DNA of 64,000 bases from Jeongeupia sp. HS-3 (GTDB taxonomy: Bacteria; Pseudomonadota; Gammaproteobacteria; Burkholderiales; Chitinibacteraceae). The stretch is from positions 3,038,001 to 3,102,000 of the forward strand of contig NZ_AP024094.1 of NCBI RefSeq assembly GCF_015140455.1, in the 5' to 3' direction. Within the stretch, counting starts at the first letter, position 1. Each line of letters begins with the position of its first letter. A program made the position numbers and the translations under genes. Shown here in pieces: positions 8,647 to 18,239 of this stretch. The notes under the pieces were generated by a model. It worked only from the letters and a program-made list of their open reading frames with translations, was not told the origin of the DNA and did not search any database.

Positions 8647-9225
8647 ATGACTTACGAAATTCAAGCTGTAGCCCGCGCTGCCCAGGGTACCGGTGCGAGC
8701 CGCCGCCTGCGCAAGGCTGGCAAATTGCCAGGTATCGTCTACGGCGGCAACGTTGCCCCGCTGGCGATCGAACTCGATCACAACAGCATGTACTACACCC
8801 TGAAAGAAGAAGCATTCCACACCGCGCTGATCAAGCTCGCCGTGGAAGGCAAGATCGAACAGGTGTTGCTGCGCTCGGTGAACTATCACCCGTTCAAGCA
8901 ACAAGTGCTGCATCTGGACTTCCAGCGCGTTGACGAAAACACCACGGTTGAAGTGCGCGTTCCGCTGCACTTCATCGGCGCTGATGTTTGCGAAGGCGTG
9001 AAGATGCAAGGCGGCACGATGAGCTACATCCTCAACGATGTGATGGTTCGTTGCGTTGCCACCAAGATCCCGGAATTCCTCAATGTGGATCTGAGCAAGC
9101 TGGCCGTTGGCAACACCATTGCCAACCTGAGCAACATCCAGCTGCCGGAAGGCATCGAGCTGATGGCGCTGGTGCGCGGTGAAGGCCTTGCCGTTGCCAG
9201 CCTGAACGGTGCCAAGGCCGGTTAA
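8647..9225 (+). CDS. rplY: 50S ribosomal protein L25 (general stress protein Ctc form)
   Basis: This 5S rRNA-binding ribosomal protein is the long 192-residue Ctc/TL5 form. It has an N-terminal L25 domain (GASRRLRKAGKLPGIVYGG) and a C-terminal beta domain (GVKMQGGTMSYILNDVMVRC, then LPEGIELMALVRGEG). The ATG at 8647 is preceded by GGAG at 6-nt spacing; an in-frame ATG four codons upstream overlaps that Shine-Dalgarno sequence and is rejected. Confidence 0.96.
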   Translation: MTYEIQAVARAAQGTGASRRLRKAGKLPGIVYGGNVAPLAIELDHNSMYYTLKEEAFHTALIKLAVEGKIEQVLLRSVNYHPFKQQVLHLDFQRVDENTTVEVRVPLHFIGADVCEGVKMQGGTMSYILNDVMVRCVATKIPEFLNVDLSKLAVGNTIANLSNIQLPEGIELMALVRGEGLAVASLNGAKAG

Positions 9226-9244
9226 TCCAGCCCTTTCCGTTTGA

Positions 9245-9278
9245 AACCCGCCGCGACGCAAGTCCGGCGGGTTTTTTC
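9245..9278 (+). terminator. Rho-independent terminator after rplY
   Basis: AACCCGCCG pairs with CGGCGGGTT across an 11-nt loop and is followed by six T residues. It closes the prs-rplY unit. Confidence 0.85.
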
Positions 9279-9379
9279 TTGCCTGTTGTTTTGCTGGTTT
9301 TGCCTGCCTGCTGACAGGGCATCGTCAAGCTTCTGTGCTGTACTACATTGAGGTCTTTCTTCTTCGGTTCAGGGATTTT

Positions 9380-9985
9380 ATGCATTGGAAGGAACAGCCC
9401 GAAGGTCAGGATCCGGTTCGCCGGCATATCCCGAGCCCGCTTGAGTGGCTCGCCAATCTGCCGGTGATTCCGCCGCGGCATCGTGCCAAGGTGTGGCTGA
9501 TGTGGGGTGTGTTGGGCGTGATCCTGCTGCTGTACTGGCTGATGCCGCGCTGGGGTGTTTCGCCGTTCCATTCGCGTCAGGACGGGCTTGATTACCTACC
9601 CTATTTCACCGATGTGCAGTCGCCACGCTTTCAATCCAGCCCACCGCCGCGCACGCCCGATTCGGCTGTCACGATAGGCTGGCCCGGCTGGCGGCTTGAG
9701 CAGTACGCGCCGCAACAGGGGGAGGTCAATAGCTGGCTGGTGCTGCGCGATGGCGATGGCGCGGTGCGCTGGCAACAGGTGGCGAGCAATGACAACTGGC
9801 TGGGCGACTACCGACTCAAGCCCGACTCGGCGCGCTGGGCGTGGTTCGGTGGCTGGGTGGTTGAACTGCAATCGCCGAAGGCTGAGGCGGCGCGGCTGTA
9901 TCTGACGCCCGACGGCTCGCCGCGGCTGATCCGCCAGTGGCCGAATGCGCAAGCCAGGGCCAAACTCAAGGCCATGGGGGCTTGA
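9380..9985 (+). CDS. Uncharacterised single-pass membrane protein
   Basis: A 201-residue protein that I do not recognise. A basic N-terminal segment (to about residue 37) precedes one transmembrane helix at about 38-55 ([17 protein letters not shown]). A Trp-rich soluble part of about 145 residues follows, probably periplasmic. The region around [20 protein letters not shown] suggests short beta strands. The ATG at 9380 is supported by AGGGA five bases upstream; the frame extends to 9335 but lacks a ribosome site there. It lies between rplY and pth and may be a separate transcription unit after the rplY terminator. Confidence 0.75.
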   Translation: MHWKEQPEGQDPVRRHIPSPLEWLANLPVIPPRHRAKVWLMWGVLGVILLLYWLMPRWGVSPFHSRQDGLDYLPYFTDVQSPRFQSSPPPRTPDSAVTIGWPGWRLEQYAPQQGEVNSWLVLRDGDGAVRWQQVASNDNWLGDYRLKPDSARWAWFGGWVVELQSPKAEAARLYLTPDGSPRLIRQWPNAQARAKLKAMGA

Positions 9986-10085
9986 GCCTCGGCGCACCCA
10001 GCAGGGCGTGTCACTGAAACATCGTCCGACTCGCGTTATCATGATGGCCTTGCCTGCCTTGGGCGGGCCATTTGTATTGCTATCG

Positions 10086-10700
10086 ATGTCTCCAATCAAA
10101 CTGATCGTCGGCCTTGGTAATCCGGGCGCCGAATATGCTGCAACGCGCCACAACGCCGGTTTCTGGTGGGTCGACCAATTGGCGCGCGATGCCGGCATTT
10201 CCTTGCGGCACGACGCCAAATTCCACGGCCTCGCCGGCCGTGCCCGCTTTTCGGGCCACGAGGTCTGGCTGCTGGAGCCGCAGACCTATATGAACAAGAG
10301 CGGCCTGTCGGTGGTCGCCTTGGCGCAATTCTATAAAATACTGCCGAACGAAATCCTCGTCGTGCACGACGAGCTCGATCTGCCTGCGGGCGAAATCAAG
10401 CTCAAACAGGGCGGTGGTCATGGTGGCCACAATGGCTTGCGCGACATCGGTACTCATCTGTCGACACCGAATTACTGGCGGCTGCGAGTCGGCATCGGCC
10501 ATCCGGGTGAGCGCAACGAGGTTGTCAATTTCGTGCTCAAACCGCCGCGCAAGGAAGAGCAGGATGCGATCGACGATGCGCTGATCCGGGCGCACCACAT
10601 TCTGCCGCTGCTGCTCGCCGGCGATACCGGCGCGGCGATGCAAAAGCTGCACACCGACGACAGCAAGAAGCGGCAGCACAAGCCGGCTCCCGGAGTCTGA
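10086..10700 (+). CDS. pth: Peptidyl-tRNA hydrolase
   Basis: Pth recycles peptidyl-tRNA released from stalled ribosomes. The protein is 204 residues with the N-terminal signature [22 protein letters not shown] (catalytic His at residue 22) and the [11 protein letters not shown] and [11 protein letters not shown] motifs. The start is placed at ATG 10086 from family alignment; the Shine-Dalgarno sequence is weak, and an in-frame upstream extension looks non-coding. The ParA-like gene starts 1 base after its stop. Confidence 0.96.
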   Translation: MSPIKLIVGLGNPGAEYAATRHNAGFWWVDQLARDAGISLRHDAKFHGLAGRARFSGHEVWLLEPQTYMNKSGLSVVALAQFYKILPNEILVVHDELDLPAGEIKLKQGGGHGGHNGLRDIGTHLSTPNYWRLRVGIGHPGERNEVVNFVLKPPRKEEQDAIDDALIRAHHILPLLLAGDTGAAMQKLHTDDSKKRQHKPAPGV

Positions 10701-10701
10701 G

Positions 10702-11310
10702 ATGCATACGATCCTGGTTGCCAATCCCAAGGGCGGTAGCGGCAAGACAACGGTGGCGGTACAGCTGGCGGCGTGGTTTGCCTGGCAAAATCGCCCGGTG
10801 GTGTTGAGTGACCTGGATCGGCAAGGCTCGGCCTTGCGCTGGCTGGCGCAGCGGTCGGAGAAATTTCCGCCGATTCGCGGCCGCGATGAAATCATCGACC
10901 GCTTGCCCGCAGGTGCGGTGCAGGTGATAGACAGCCCGGCTGGCTTGCACGGCAAACTGTTCGACGCGGCCTTGCGTAGTGCATCCCACGTGGTTGTGCC
11001 ACTACAGCCGGCGGCATTCGATCGCTGGGCCTGCGCCGATTTCTTCGCCCGGCTCGCTGACGAGAAGCGCGTGCGCAAGGGCAAGGTCGAGCTGAGCTTG
11101 CTGGGCATGCGCGTCAATCCGCGCACGCAAACCGCGCGGGATTTCACCGCGTTTGTCGACGAGGCGGCCCTGCCGTTATGCGCGACCATTCGCGATACCC
11201 AGCTCTATGTGCAGCTGCAGCCACGCGGGCTGACGCTGTTCGATCTGCCACGGCCGCGCTTCGAGCGCGATTATGCGCAATGGCAACCTCTGCTGGATTG
11301 GCTCCCATGA
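10702..11310 (+). CDS. ParA/MinD-family ATPase (short)
   Basis: A 202-residue P-loop ATPase with the deviant Walker A motif KGGSGKTT at residues 10-17, a Walker A' Asp ([13 protein letters not shown]) and IDSPAGL as the Walker B region. It lacks a DNA-binding N-terminal extension and has no ParB partner beside it, so it is more likely an orphan positioning ATPase than a chromosome or plasmid partition protein. It sits 1 bp after pth and overlaps the CobW-family gene by 4 bp. The three are probably co-transcribed. Confidence 0.82.
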   Translation: MHTILVANPKGGSGKTTVAVQLAAWFAWQNRPVVLSDLDRQGSALRWLAQRSEKFPPIRGRDEIIDRLPAGAVQVIDSPAGLHGKLFDAALRSASHVVVPLQPAAFDRWACADFFARLADEKRVRKGKVELSLLGMRVNPRTQTARDFTAFVDEAALPLCATIRDTQLYVQLQPRGLTLFDLPRPRFERDYAQWQPLLDWLP

Positions 11311-12350
11311 CGTCTTCGAATTCCCGCATCCCTGTCAATCTGGTCAGCGGTTTTCTCGGTGTCGGCAAAACCACCGCCATGATGCGCCTGCTGGCGGATA
11401 AGCCGGCCGGTGAATACTGGGCGGTCATCGTCAACGAGTTTGGCGAAGTCGGCATTGATGGCGCGACCTTATCGTCGGCCGGCGAGGGTTTGCAGGTCGC
11501 CGAGGTGCCGGGTGGCTGCATCTGCTGCACCACCAGCCCGATGTTGCGTACCACCTTGACCAAGCTGGCGCGGGGCCGCCGGCCCGATCGGCTACTGATC
11601 GAACCCTCGGGGTTGGGGCATCCGGCCGGCATCATCGACCTGTTGCGCGATCCTTTTTTGTCCAAGGTGTATGCAACGCAGGCGGTGGTCACGCTCATCG
11701 ATGCCCGCCACCTCGACGATAGCCGCTATACCTCGCACGAAACCTGGCGTGACCAGATCGAACTGGCCGATGTGCTGGTGCTGAACAAGATCGATCTCGC
11801 CGACGTCGAGCAGATCGAACGGGCGCGACGCTTTGCTGCCGCGCTGTATCCGCCGAAGCTGGCTGTTATCGAGGCAAGGCAGGGCGTGTTCGATGTGGCG
11901 TTACTGGATTTGGCGCTGCAGCCATCTCGTTGGCCGGAGGCAGCACCGGCGACGCCGAGTGCGCACGCGCTGGCTCCGCGCCGCCCGGTGGCAAGTGCCG
12001 CTGCTGCGGTCAAATACTGGCCGCAGCGCAATATGCAAACCAGTCTGGGGTCGGAAAGCTGCGGCTGGATATTTCCTGCCGAGACGCAGTTCTTCTCCGC
12101 GGCGCTGGCCGCGCTGTTCGACGAGGCCGTGATGCTGTTGCCGGGGCTGACTCGCGCCAAAGGTGTGTTCAATACCGAGCGCGACTGGTATCGCCTCGAT
12201 TGGGTCGATGGCTATAGCGGTGCGGCGGTTTCGGCGTATCGGCGCGATTCTCGGGTCGAATTCATCGTCGCGAACGATAGCCCTGTTGACTGGGCCGTCG
12301 TCGAGACCCGCTTGGCCGCAGCCTTGATCAGCGGCGCAGAATCGCGCTGA
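11307..12350 (+). CDS. CobW/COG0523-family GTP-binding metallochaperone
   Basis: This 347-residue G3E GTPase has Walker [10 protein letters not shown] at residues 15-23, the metal-binding CxCC motif (C71, C73, C74) in [10 protein letters not shown], and LNKIDLADV as the nucleotide-specificity motif. A C-terminal CobW domain follows. COG0523 proteins deliver or insert metals, commonly Zn or Co; no zinc-regulated operator or partner enzyme is visible here, so the metal is undetermined. The ATG at 11307 overlaps the TGA of the ParA-like gene. Its 3' end overlaps the convergent gene at 12328 by 23 bp. Confidence 0.88.
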   Translation: MTSSNSRIPVNLVSGFLGVGKTTAMMRLLADKPAGEYWAVIVNEFGEVGIDGATLSSAGEGLQVAEVPGGCICCTTSPMLRTTLTKLARGRRPDRLLIEPSGLGHPAGIIDLLRDPFLSKVYATQAVVTLIDARHLDDSRYTSHETWRDQIELADVLVLNKIDLADVEQIERARRFAAALYPPKLAVIEARQGVFDVALLDLALQPSRWPEAAPATPSAHALAPRRPVASAAAAVKYWPQRNMQTSLGSESCGWIFPAETQFFSAALAALFDEAVMLLPGLTRAKGVFNTERDWYRLDWVDGYSGAAVSAYRRDSRVEFIVANDSPVDWAVVETRLAAALISGAESR

Positions 12351-12828
12351 TTTGCTGCAGGTAGTTTTGCACTACGTCGCCGTGGCCGCGACTGTTCATT
12401 GTCGTTTGCCAGTGCTGCAGGCAGTTTGTCAAAGCCGCGTGATCATTGCACTGCCCGAGTACCCGGTCGATCCAGTCATCCAGCGCGCCGTGCAAATGGG
12501 TGTTGTTGCTGATGTAAAGAATCTGGCGAATCTGGGCGAGCTGCTTGCTGCCGATCGCCGGCGATGCGGTTTCGTTGACCGTTACCGCTGCTGTCGGTGA
12601 GGGGGCCGGGCCGATCTGGCCGGCGATCTTCTCGATCATGCCGTCCCATTCGAGCTCCAACAGGGCTTGCAGCAACTCGCGCCCGACCAGGGTGGTGATC
12701 AGTAAATCCGCACTTTTGATGCCGTCGATCTGGATCAGCAATTGCCGCGATTTGGCCGAGAGACCGCTTGAGCGGTTGAGCATCTCGGAGAGTCCCTGCG
12801 GGGTTTTACGATAAATCACGCCTTGCAT
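12328..12828 (-). CDS. Uncharacterised protein, paralogue of the gene at 12948
   Basis: A 166-residue soluble protein of unknown function. The first 45 residues (VIYRKTPQGLSEMLNRSSGL, then AKSRQLLIQIDGIKS) closely resemble the start of the neighbouring gene product. Both have a Pro/Ala/Thr-rich hinge in the middle and a helical C-terminal part ending near [12 protein letters not shown] versus HRGVADRVQREI. The two genes are tandem paralogues on the minus strand with a 119-bp gap. AGGGA lies 8 bases before the ATG. The last 23 bp overlap the 3' end of the convergent CobW-family gene. Confidence 0.75.
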   Translation of the reverse strand: MQGVIYRKTPQGLSEMLNRSSGLSAKSRQLLIQIDGIKSADLLITTLVGRELLQALLELEWDGMIEKIAGQIGPAPSPTAAVTVNETASPAIGSKQLAQIRQILYISNNTHLHGALDDWIDRVLGQCNDHAALTNCLQHWQTTMNSRGHGDVVQNYLQQISAILRR

Positions 12829-12947
12829 AACCGCTTCCCTGCCTGAATATCTGACGAATATATTACAGAGTTAGCCGCTCGCGCGCTGCCCGGCGCGGGC
12901 CGGGGAAGCCCGTGCATTTAATGGGATGGGAATGCGAGTAGAAAGAA

Positions 12948-13427
12948 TCATGAAAGCACGATGCGAATTTCTCGCTGTACCCGGTCGGCAACGCCGCGAT
13001 GGCCGGATCGGCGCAACGCCGTTTGCCAATCCTCCAGCAATTGCTCGAGTGCATTTGTGCTTGCCAGTGCGTCGAACGCGCTTGCCAGTCGGTTGAGCCA
13101 GGTTTCGCCAAGGTATTCGCGGGCGCTGTCCTGCACGAGCGTTCGCACTTGGGCCAGCCGTGCCGGCTCGGGGAGGGGGCCGGTTGCGACGGGCCGTGTT
13201 ACCGCTGCCAGTGGCGCTCCGGCTTGTTCTGCGATCAACGCCAGCTCGCGCAAGCGGGCCAGTACCGCCTCGACATCGGTGGCCGGCGCCAGCTGTTTCA
13301 GCACGCTGACATTGCGTGCGCCGTCAATCATGATCAACAGCTGCCGGGCCTTCAAGCTGAGTAGATCGCTACGGGTGGCCAGTTCCTGCTGGGCTCTGGC
13401 CGTCTTGTGATAGACCGTGTTTTCCAT
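12948..13427 (-). CDS. Uncharacterised protein, paralogue of the gene at 12328
   Basis: A 159-residue soluble protein that I do not recognise. Residues 5-40 (VYHKTARAQQELATRSDLLS, KARQLLIMIDGARN) form a conserved N-terminal module shared with its neighbour; the pattern SLKARQLLIMIDG looks like a small winged-helix-like fold, but that is only a guess. A Pro-rich hinge (ATGPLPEP) links it to a helical C-terminal region. ATG 13427 is preceded by AGGGG at 8-nt spacing; the longer frame from 13475 lacks a ribosome site. Confidence 0.75.
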   Translation of the reverse strand: MENTVYHKTARAQQELATRSDLLSLKARQLLIMIDGARNVSVLKQLAPATDVEAVLARLRELALIAEQAGAPLAAVTRPVATGPLPEPARLAQVRTLVQDSAREYLGETWLNRLASAFDALASTNALEQLLEDWQTALRRSGHRGVADRVQREIRIVLS

Positions 13428-13505
13428 ACTTTTCCCCTGACTTTGTACGCCTCGAGTAGAAAGTCGTATTGCCACTTTAGCCGCTGCTGATGCATTTTTT
13501 GTAGC

Positions 13506-13520
13506 ATAGTCTTACGGACT
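13506..13520. promoter_or_regulatory. Possible operator-like inverted repeat
   Basis: TAGTC at 13506 and GACTA ending at 13520 form an inverted repeat upstream of the 13427 gene. It resembles the 16-bp nitrate-region motif described elsewhere in this window, but has one base less between the arms, so it may be unrelated. Confidence 0.25.
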
Positions 13521-13563
13521 ACAAGCGTGTGGCCGGGGCTGATGCACTGTTGTATTGATGCAA

Positions 13564-13590
13564 GAAAAAAGCCCGCGCGAGGCGGGCTTC
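13564..13590 (-). terminator. Rho-independent terminator after ccsB
   Basis: Read on the minus strand, AAGCCCGC pairs with GCGGGCTT and is followed by a run of T residues. It is 24 bp past the ccsB stop. Confidence 0.85.
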
Positions 13591-13613
13591 ATCGTGATGT
13601 CATCGTTCCGGTA

Positions 13614-14732
13614 TTACAGGCCGCCGTAGGAGTGCAGGCCCGAGAGGAACATATTGACGCCGAGGAAAGCGAAGGTCACCACCAGCAGGCCGATCACCGA
13701 CCACCAGGCGAGCACGTCGCCACGCCAGCCTTTCACCAGCCGGATATGCAGCCATGCGGCGTAGTTGAGCCAGACAATCAGTGCCCAGGTTTCTTTCGGA
13801 TCCCAGCTCCAGTAGCCACCCCAGGCGTCGGCGGCCCACATCGCGCCGAGAATAGTGGCGATGGTGAAAAACAGGAAGCCGATGGCGATGGCCTTGTACA
13901 TCACTTCGCCGAGCGTGTCGTAACTCGGTAGTTTGCTCACCAGTACGCCGCGCGATACCAGCAACTGTGCAATGCCGAGCATCGCCGCGATTGCGAACGC
14001 GCCATAGCCGACGAAATTGGCCGGTACGTGGATTTTCATCCACCACGATTGCAGCGCCGGAATCAGCGGCTGGATTTCGTGCGCCTGGCGATCGAGCGAG
14101 TACCACAGGATGAAGCCGACTGCGGCGCTGATCACCATTAGCACGAAGGCGCCCATTGTCCTGGCTGCGAAGCGGGCTTCGTAATACAGATACATCAGTG
14201 CGGTGATCAGGCAGAACAGTACGAACACTTCATACAGATTCGAGACTGGAATATGCCCGACATCAGGGCCGATCAAATAACCCTCGTACCAGCGCACCAG
14301 GCTGGAACTCAGCGAGGCCGCCGCAGCGACCCATGTCAATCCCGAGGCGAGCGACAGCGCCGTGGCGCTACGGCGTAGCATGCCGATCCAGTACATCAGC
14401 GTGGCGAGGGCGAAGAGCACGCACATCCACATTACCAATGACTGGCTGGAGAGCAGGTACTTGAGAAAGAAGTTGCTGCCGCCGCGGGCGAGTTCGCCCT
14501 CATAGAAGCCGATCCCGATCAGCGCGGTGGCGGCGCAAATCGGCAGAAAACGCTGCATGGCCGGCCAGAATTTGCCAAACCAGATCAGTGCGGCGGCGCT
14601 GGCGAACAGGATGCCCTGCTCGTAGTAATCCATGGCACCGCGATAGCGGCTGAAGCTGATGCCGGCGGCAAGCAGGACGAGGGCGGCGAACACGATGTTG
14701 CCGATGGGGCGCTTGGCGTTAAGCGTGGTCAT
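13614..14732 (-). CDS. ccsB: System II cytochrome c biogenesis protein CcsB (CcsA/ResC type, WWD protein)
   Basis: This 372-residue polytopic membrane protein carries the tryptophan-rich WWD haem-handling motif WGGYWSWDPKETWALIVWL in its C-terminal half, with conserved histidines around it. It forms the haem export and apocytochrome ligation complex with ResB. Naming differs between organisms: this partner is called CcsA or ResC in some systems and CcsB in automatic annotation. The start ATG overlaps the resB stop by 4 bp, so translation is coupled. Confidence 0.93.
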   Translation of the reverse strand: MTTLNAKRPIGNIVFAALVLLAAGISFSRYRGAMDYYEQGILFASAAALIWFGKFWPAMQRFLPICAATALIGIGFYEGELARGGSNFFLKYLLSSQSLVMWMCVLFALATLMYWIGMLRRSATALSLASGLTWVAAAASLSSSLVRWYEGYLIGPDVGHIPVSNLYEVFVLFCLITALMYLYYEARFAARTMGAFVLMVISAAVGFILWYSLDRQAHEIQPLIPALQSWWMKIHVPANFVGYGAFAIAAMLGIAQLLVSRGVLVSKLPSYDTLGEVMYKAIAIGFLFFTIATILGAMWAADAWGGYWSWDPKETWALIVWLNYAAWLHIRLVKGWRGDVLAWWSVIGLLVVTFAFLGVNMFLSGLHSYGGL

Positions 14733-16792
14733 GATGATTCTCCGGCCGGATCGGTGCTTTGATCCTGAGGGGGCAGCAGGGTGTCGCGGTGGGCGATGAA
14801 AGCCTGATCAAGGTCGGTGTTGCGGCGGTTGCTGGTCATCGCGATCAGCGTCCGGCCGCCTTCGAGGCGAATCCACAGCCGCTCTTCGCGAATGTAGAAC
14901 ATGCAGAAAATACCCAGTACCAGCAGCACTGAACCGAGATACACCACCGTCTTGCCCGGTGAGCGCGTCAACTGGAAGCCGCTGGCCTGCACCTGAGTGA
15001 AGCCGGTCGGCTGTAGATACATCGCCGGGCCATAGTCGAACAGATTGCTGGTCGCGACGAGGCTGTCCATCAGGAAGCGATAGTTGGCTTCGTTCATCGG
15101 TAGCGGCGCGAGCCCGGCCTGGCGTTGCGACAGCGCGAAGGCTTCAACCGCCGCACCCTGAAGGATTTTCAGGTACGTCTGCGCCACGGTCTGGCGCTGT
15201 TCGGCCGGCACCTTGCCGTCGAGGAAGCGTTCGAGCGCGGGGAAGCCGCCGCTGCCAAACTGCGCCAGCACGCTGCGGGCCACTTCGGCGAACTGGGTCT
15301 GGCTGGTGGCCGAGAATGCGCCGTCATGGAAGGCCGCATCGGTGGTCGCCTTGGCGATGGCCGGGTAGCGCTGCGGATCAAGCAACACCTGGCGCAGCCG
15401 CATGAAGGTGTCGACCTTGCCGTCGGCATCAAGCGGCATGCGGATGAAGGAGAACGGTTGCGCCACTTCGCGGCGCATGCCCGAGACCAGATAGAAGCCA
15501 TCGTCAAGCGGCTGTGGCGCCAGATAATTGAGGTACTCGACGGCCTGACCGGTGGCATCGCGCAACTTGAACTGGATCGAGGGGCCGAGATTGCGCAGAT
15601 TGTGCTCGCCCTTGACGCTGGCGGCCTGCGACAAAGCCTGCTCGAACTTGTTGACCGATACTGCCGATTGGGTGGAGTCGGCTTTGCCCAGGTTCTCGAT
15701 ATTGATCACGCGCAGATCGCCCGTTTCCAGCGTGTAGGGCTGGCCGGCAATCGTCAGCGCCGTGCTGGCTTGCGAGCGGGCTGCGAGCGTCGAGCTTGGC
15801 GTGCCATCGAGGTTCCAGCGCGCAAAGGTCAGCGGTGAGCCGCCGTCGCCGAAGCTCGCTTGATAAATGGCGACGCCATCGACCACCATCGGCTTGTTGA
15901 CCTCGATGGTGCCGCTCTGGCGCACCTTGCCGGTCTGGCTGTCGAGAATGTCGATGTCCGAGGCGAAAAGCTTGGGCTGGCCGGTCGTGTAATACTCGAC
16001 GTGGAACTGCTTGAGCCGGAGCGCGAACGGCAACTCCTGTACAAAGTAGCCATTGCCGGCGTTGAGGAAGATTACATCGGCGGCACTGCCTTCCGGCACG
16101 GTGACGTTGCCACGGAAAGACAGGTTGCCCTCGCTGAGGCGGCTGATCTGCGGCACCTGGCCTTGCGGCATGTCGCGGGTTTCCGGCGTCTTGTGGCCGA
16201 CCAGCTCCATCAGCTTCAGCGGCAGATTGCCGTCGAGCAGGCCGCCAATGCAGATCACCACAATGGCCGCGTGCGCGAACAGGTAGCCGAGCCGCTGCCA
16301 CGCACCGCGCTTGGCCGCAACCTGCCAGGTGCCATTGTGCTCGCGCAGCCGGTAGCGAAAGCCTGTTTGCGTCAGGTGCGCGAGCACCGTATCGCGATCG
16401 ATCTCGCCCTCTGCCTCGGCGTGATGCGTCATCAGCCGCAAAGAGCTGCTTCCGGCCTTTTCGCGCCAGCTGCGGATGTCTCGCAGCATGCCGGGCACGT
16501 GGCGCCAGAGGCACAACGAGGTCGACAGCATCAAAAAAGCGAGCAGCAGCAAAAACCAGCTGGCGTGATAGACGTCGAACAGGCCTACCGACTGGAAAAT
16601 ACGGAACCAGAAATCGCCGAATTCGAAGCGGTAATTGACGTAGGGCTCGTTCTGCTTGAGCACGGTGCCGATGACCGAGGCGATCGCGAGGATGCTGAGC
16701 AGGCTGACGGCAAAGCGCATCGACGAGAGCAGCTCGTAGAGCGCCCGGCCGAACGGGGCGGGGTGATGGCGTGGAGGAGTTTTCGTAGTCAT
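14729..16792 (-). CDS. resB: System II cytochrome c biogenesis protein ResB
   Basis: A 687-residue ResB/Ccs1 protein. Three hydrophobic segments near the N-terminus (ELLSSMRFAVSLLSILAIASV, the FLLLLAFLML region and the LFAHAAIVVICIGGLLDG region) precede a large periplasmic domain. A C-terminal helix (VVYLGSVLLVLGIFCMFYI) follows. It works with the WWD protein encoded just downstream. The chosen start MTTKTPP at 16792 lacks a good Shine-Dalgarno sequence and lies directly after the cytochrome c4 terminator hairpin; the longer frame would run through that hairpin and is rejected. Confidence 0.92.
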   Translation of the reverse strand: MTTKTPPRHHPAPFGRALYELLSSMRFAVSLLSILAIASVIGTVLKQNEPYVNYRFEFGDFWFRIFQSVGLFDVYHASWFLLLLAFLMLSTSLCLWRHVPGMLRDIRSWREKAGSSSLRLMTHHAEAEGEIDRDTVLAHLTQTGFRYRLREHNGTWQVAAKRGAWQRLGYLFAHAAIVVICIGGLLDGNLPLKLMELVGHKTPETRDMPQGQVPQISRLSEGNLSFRGNVTVPEGSAADVIFLNAGNGYFVQELPFALRLKQFHVEYYTTGQPKLFASDIDILDSQTGKVRQSGTIEVNKPMVVDGVAIYQASFGDGGSPLTFARWNLDGTPSSTLAARSQASTALTIAGQPYTLETGDLRVINIENLGKADSTQSAVSVNKFEQALSQAASVKGEHNLRNLGPSIQFKLRDATGQAVEYLNYLAPQPLDDGFYLVSGMRREVAQPFSFIRMPLDADGKVDTFMRLRQVLLDPQRYPAIAKATTDAAFHDGAFSATSQTQFAEVARSVLAQFGSGGFPALERFLDGKVPAEQRQTVAQTYLKILQGAAVEAFALSQRQAGLAPLPMNEANYRFLMDSLVATSNLFDYGPAMYLQPTGFTQVQASGFQLTRSPGKTVVYLGSVLLVLGIFCMFYIREERLWIRLEGGRTLIAMTSNRRNTDLDQAFIAHRDTLLPPQDQSTDPAGESS

Positions 16793-16796
16793 AAAG

Positions 16797-16821
16797 CAAA
16801 AAAGGGGCGAAAGTCGCCCCT
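16797..16821 (-). terminator. Terminator after cytochrome c4, immediately before resB
   Basis: On the minus strand AGGGGCGA pairs with TCGCCCCT around a 3-nt loop, followed by six or seven T residues. It ends 5 bases before the resB ATG, so it can act as an attenuator between the c4 and resB-ccsB genes. Confidence 0.8.
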
Positions 16822-16862
16822 CTTGGTGAGTGAATGCCGGCAAAGGTTCACCGGCAGCTGAC

Positions 16863-17480
16863 TCAGTTGAGCGCCTGCATGTATTGCGCGACGGCCTTGA
16901 TCTCGTCGTCACGCATCTTTTTGGCAATCTCGGTCATGACCGAATTGTTCTGGCGCTCGCCCGAACGGAATGCCTTCAACTGCGCCTCGATATAGGCGCC
17001 ATGCTGGCTGGATACGCGCGGATACTGGATCGGAATGCCCGAGCCGGATGGGCCGTGGCAAGCCATACAGGCCGGCAGACCGGTTTGGGCCAGACCGCCG
17101 CGGTAAAGTTTCTTGCCGGCTTCGATCAGCGTCTTGTCCGATGCGCCAAGCGCTTTGGGCTGCTGGCTGGCGAAGTAGGCGGCGACGTTGCGCATGTCGG
17201 CATCCGACAGCGTCGCAGTCATGCCGAGCATCACCGGGTTGTTGCGTTTGCCGGTTTTGAACTCGGTCAACTGCTTGTACAGATACTGCTCGTGCTGGCC
17301 GGCCAGACGCGGATAGGTCGAGGCAACTGCGTTGCCGTCGACACCGTGACAGGCGGCACAAACCGTTTCAGCCTTCTGTTTGCCCGCGGCGATATCGACC
17401 TTGGGTTGTTCTGCGTAGGCAGCCGATGTGGCCAACCACAATGCTGCTGCAACGAATGCTGCGACAGGCGCGCTGCGCAT
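16863..17480 (-). CDS. Dihaem cytochrome c4
   Basis: A 205-residue periplasmic dihaem c-type cytochrome. A Sec signal peptide ends near residue 23 (AYA|EQP). Haem-binding CAACH is at residues 41-45 and CMACH at 138-142, each in one half of an internally duplicated fold with Met ligands likely in [11 protein letters not shown] and [10 protein letters not shown]. Cytochrome c4 carries electrons to terminal oxidases. A GAGGGAG ribosome site lies 8 bases before the ATG. The downstream resB-ccsB genes encode the machinery that attaches its haems. Confidence 0.93.
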   Translation of the reverse strand: MRSAPVAAFVAAALWLATSAAYAEQPKVDIAAGKQKAETVCAACHGVDGNAVASTYPRLAGQHEQYLYKQLTEFKTGKRNNPVMLGMTATLSDADMRNVAAYFASQQPKALGASDKTLIEAGKKLYRGGLAQTGLPACMACHGPSGSGIPIQYPRVSSQHGAYIEAQLKAFRSGERQNNSVMTEIAKKMRDDEIKAVAQYMQALN

Positions 17481-17580
17481 AGCTCTGCTCCCTCAAGCGA
17501 TAGCGGTTCCCGGCTATGGGTGCCGGTTTGCAACCAAATCCTGCTATTCTATAACAAGACTTTTTACCAAACAAAATACC

Positions 17581-18231
17581 ATGACGCTCTTTCGCGGTTT
17601 GCAGTTCCTTACTACCGTCAATGATCTGTCGGCTTTGCCTCACGAAGGCCTTGAAGTGGCCTTTGCCGGGCGCTCCAATGCGGGCAAATCGAGTGCGATC
17701 AATACGCTCGCCAATCACACCCGGCTCGCCTTCGTTTCGAAGACGCCGGGGCGTACCCAGCACATCAATTACTTCGATTTTGGCAAGGAACGCCGACTGG
17801 TTGACCTGCCAGGTTACGGCTATGCCGAGGTGCCGGCCAATGTGCGCGCGCACTGGGAAAAGCTGCTGAGCTTTTATCTCGTCAACCGCGACAACCTGAT
17901 TGGCCTGGTGCTGATCATGGATGCGCGCCGGCCGCTGACCGAGCGTGATCGCCGCATGCTCGACTGGTTTCTGCCGACCGGCAAGCCGGTACATTGCCTG
18001 CTGACCAAGTCCGACAAATTGAGCAAGCAGGAGCAGATCAAAACCTTGCGCACGGTTGAAGCCGAATTCGAGGGCGATCCGCGTGTCACCGTGCAGCTTT
18101 TTTCCAGCCTGAAGAAGCAAGGGGTCGAACGGACCGAGGAAGTCGTCGGTGCGTGGTTTGACGCCATGAAAGCGGCGACGCCGCAAGACGGCAACGAGAC
18201 TGGCGACGTTGAGTCGACGGACGGCGCCTGA
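17581..18231 (+). CDS. engB: Ribosome biogenesis GTPase EngB (YihA/YsxC)
   Basis: EngB is an essential TRAFAC GTPase for 50S subunit assembly. The protein is 216 residues with G1 GRSNAGKSS at residues 30-38, a G2 threonine in [13 protein letters not shown]3 DLPGYGYA and G4 TKSDKLSK. The frame extends upstream into the divergent c4 promoter region, but the family start [10 protein letters not shown] fits ATG 17581. A TTGCAA-16-TATAAC sequence at 17528-17555 could be its promoter (weak support). Confidence 0.96.
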   Translation: MTLFRGLQFLTTVNDLSALPHEGLEVAFAGRSNAGKSSAINTLANHTRLAFVSKTPGRTQHINYFDFGKERRLVDLPGYGYAEVPANVRAHWEKLLSFYLVNRDNLIGLVLIMDARRPLTERDRRMLDWFLPTGKPVHCLLTKSDKLSKQEQIKTLRTVEAEFEGDPRVTVQLFSSLKKQGVERTEEVVGAWFDAMKAATPQDGNETGDVESTDGA

Positions 18232-18239
18232 TTCGCCTT

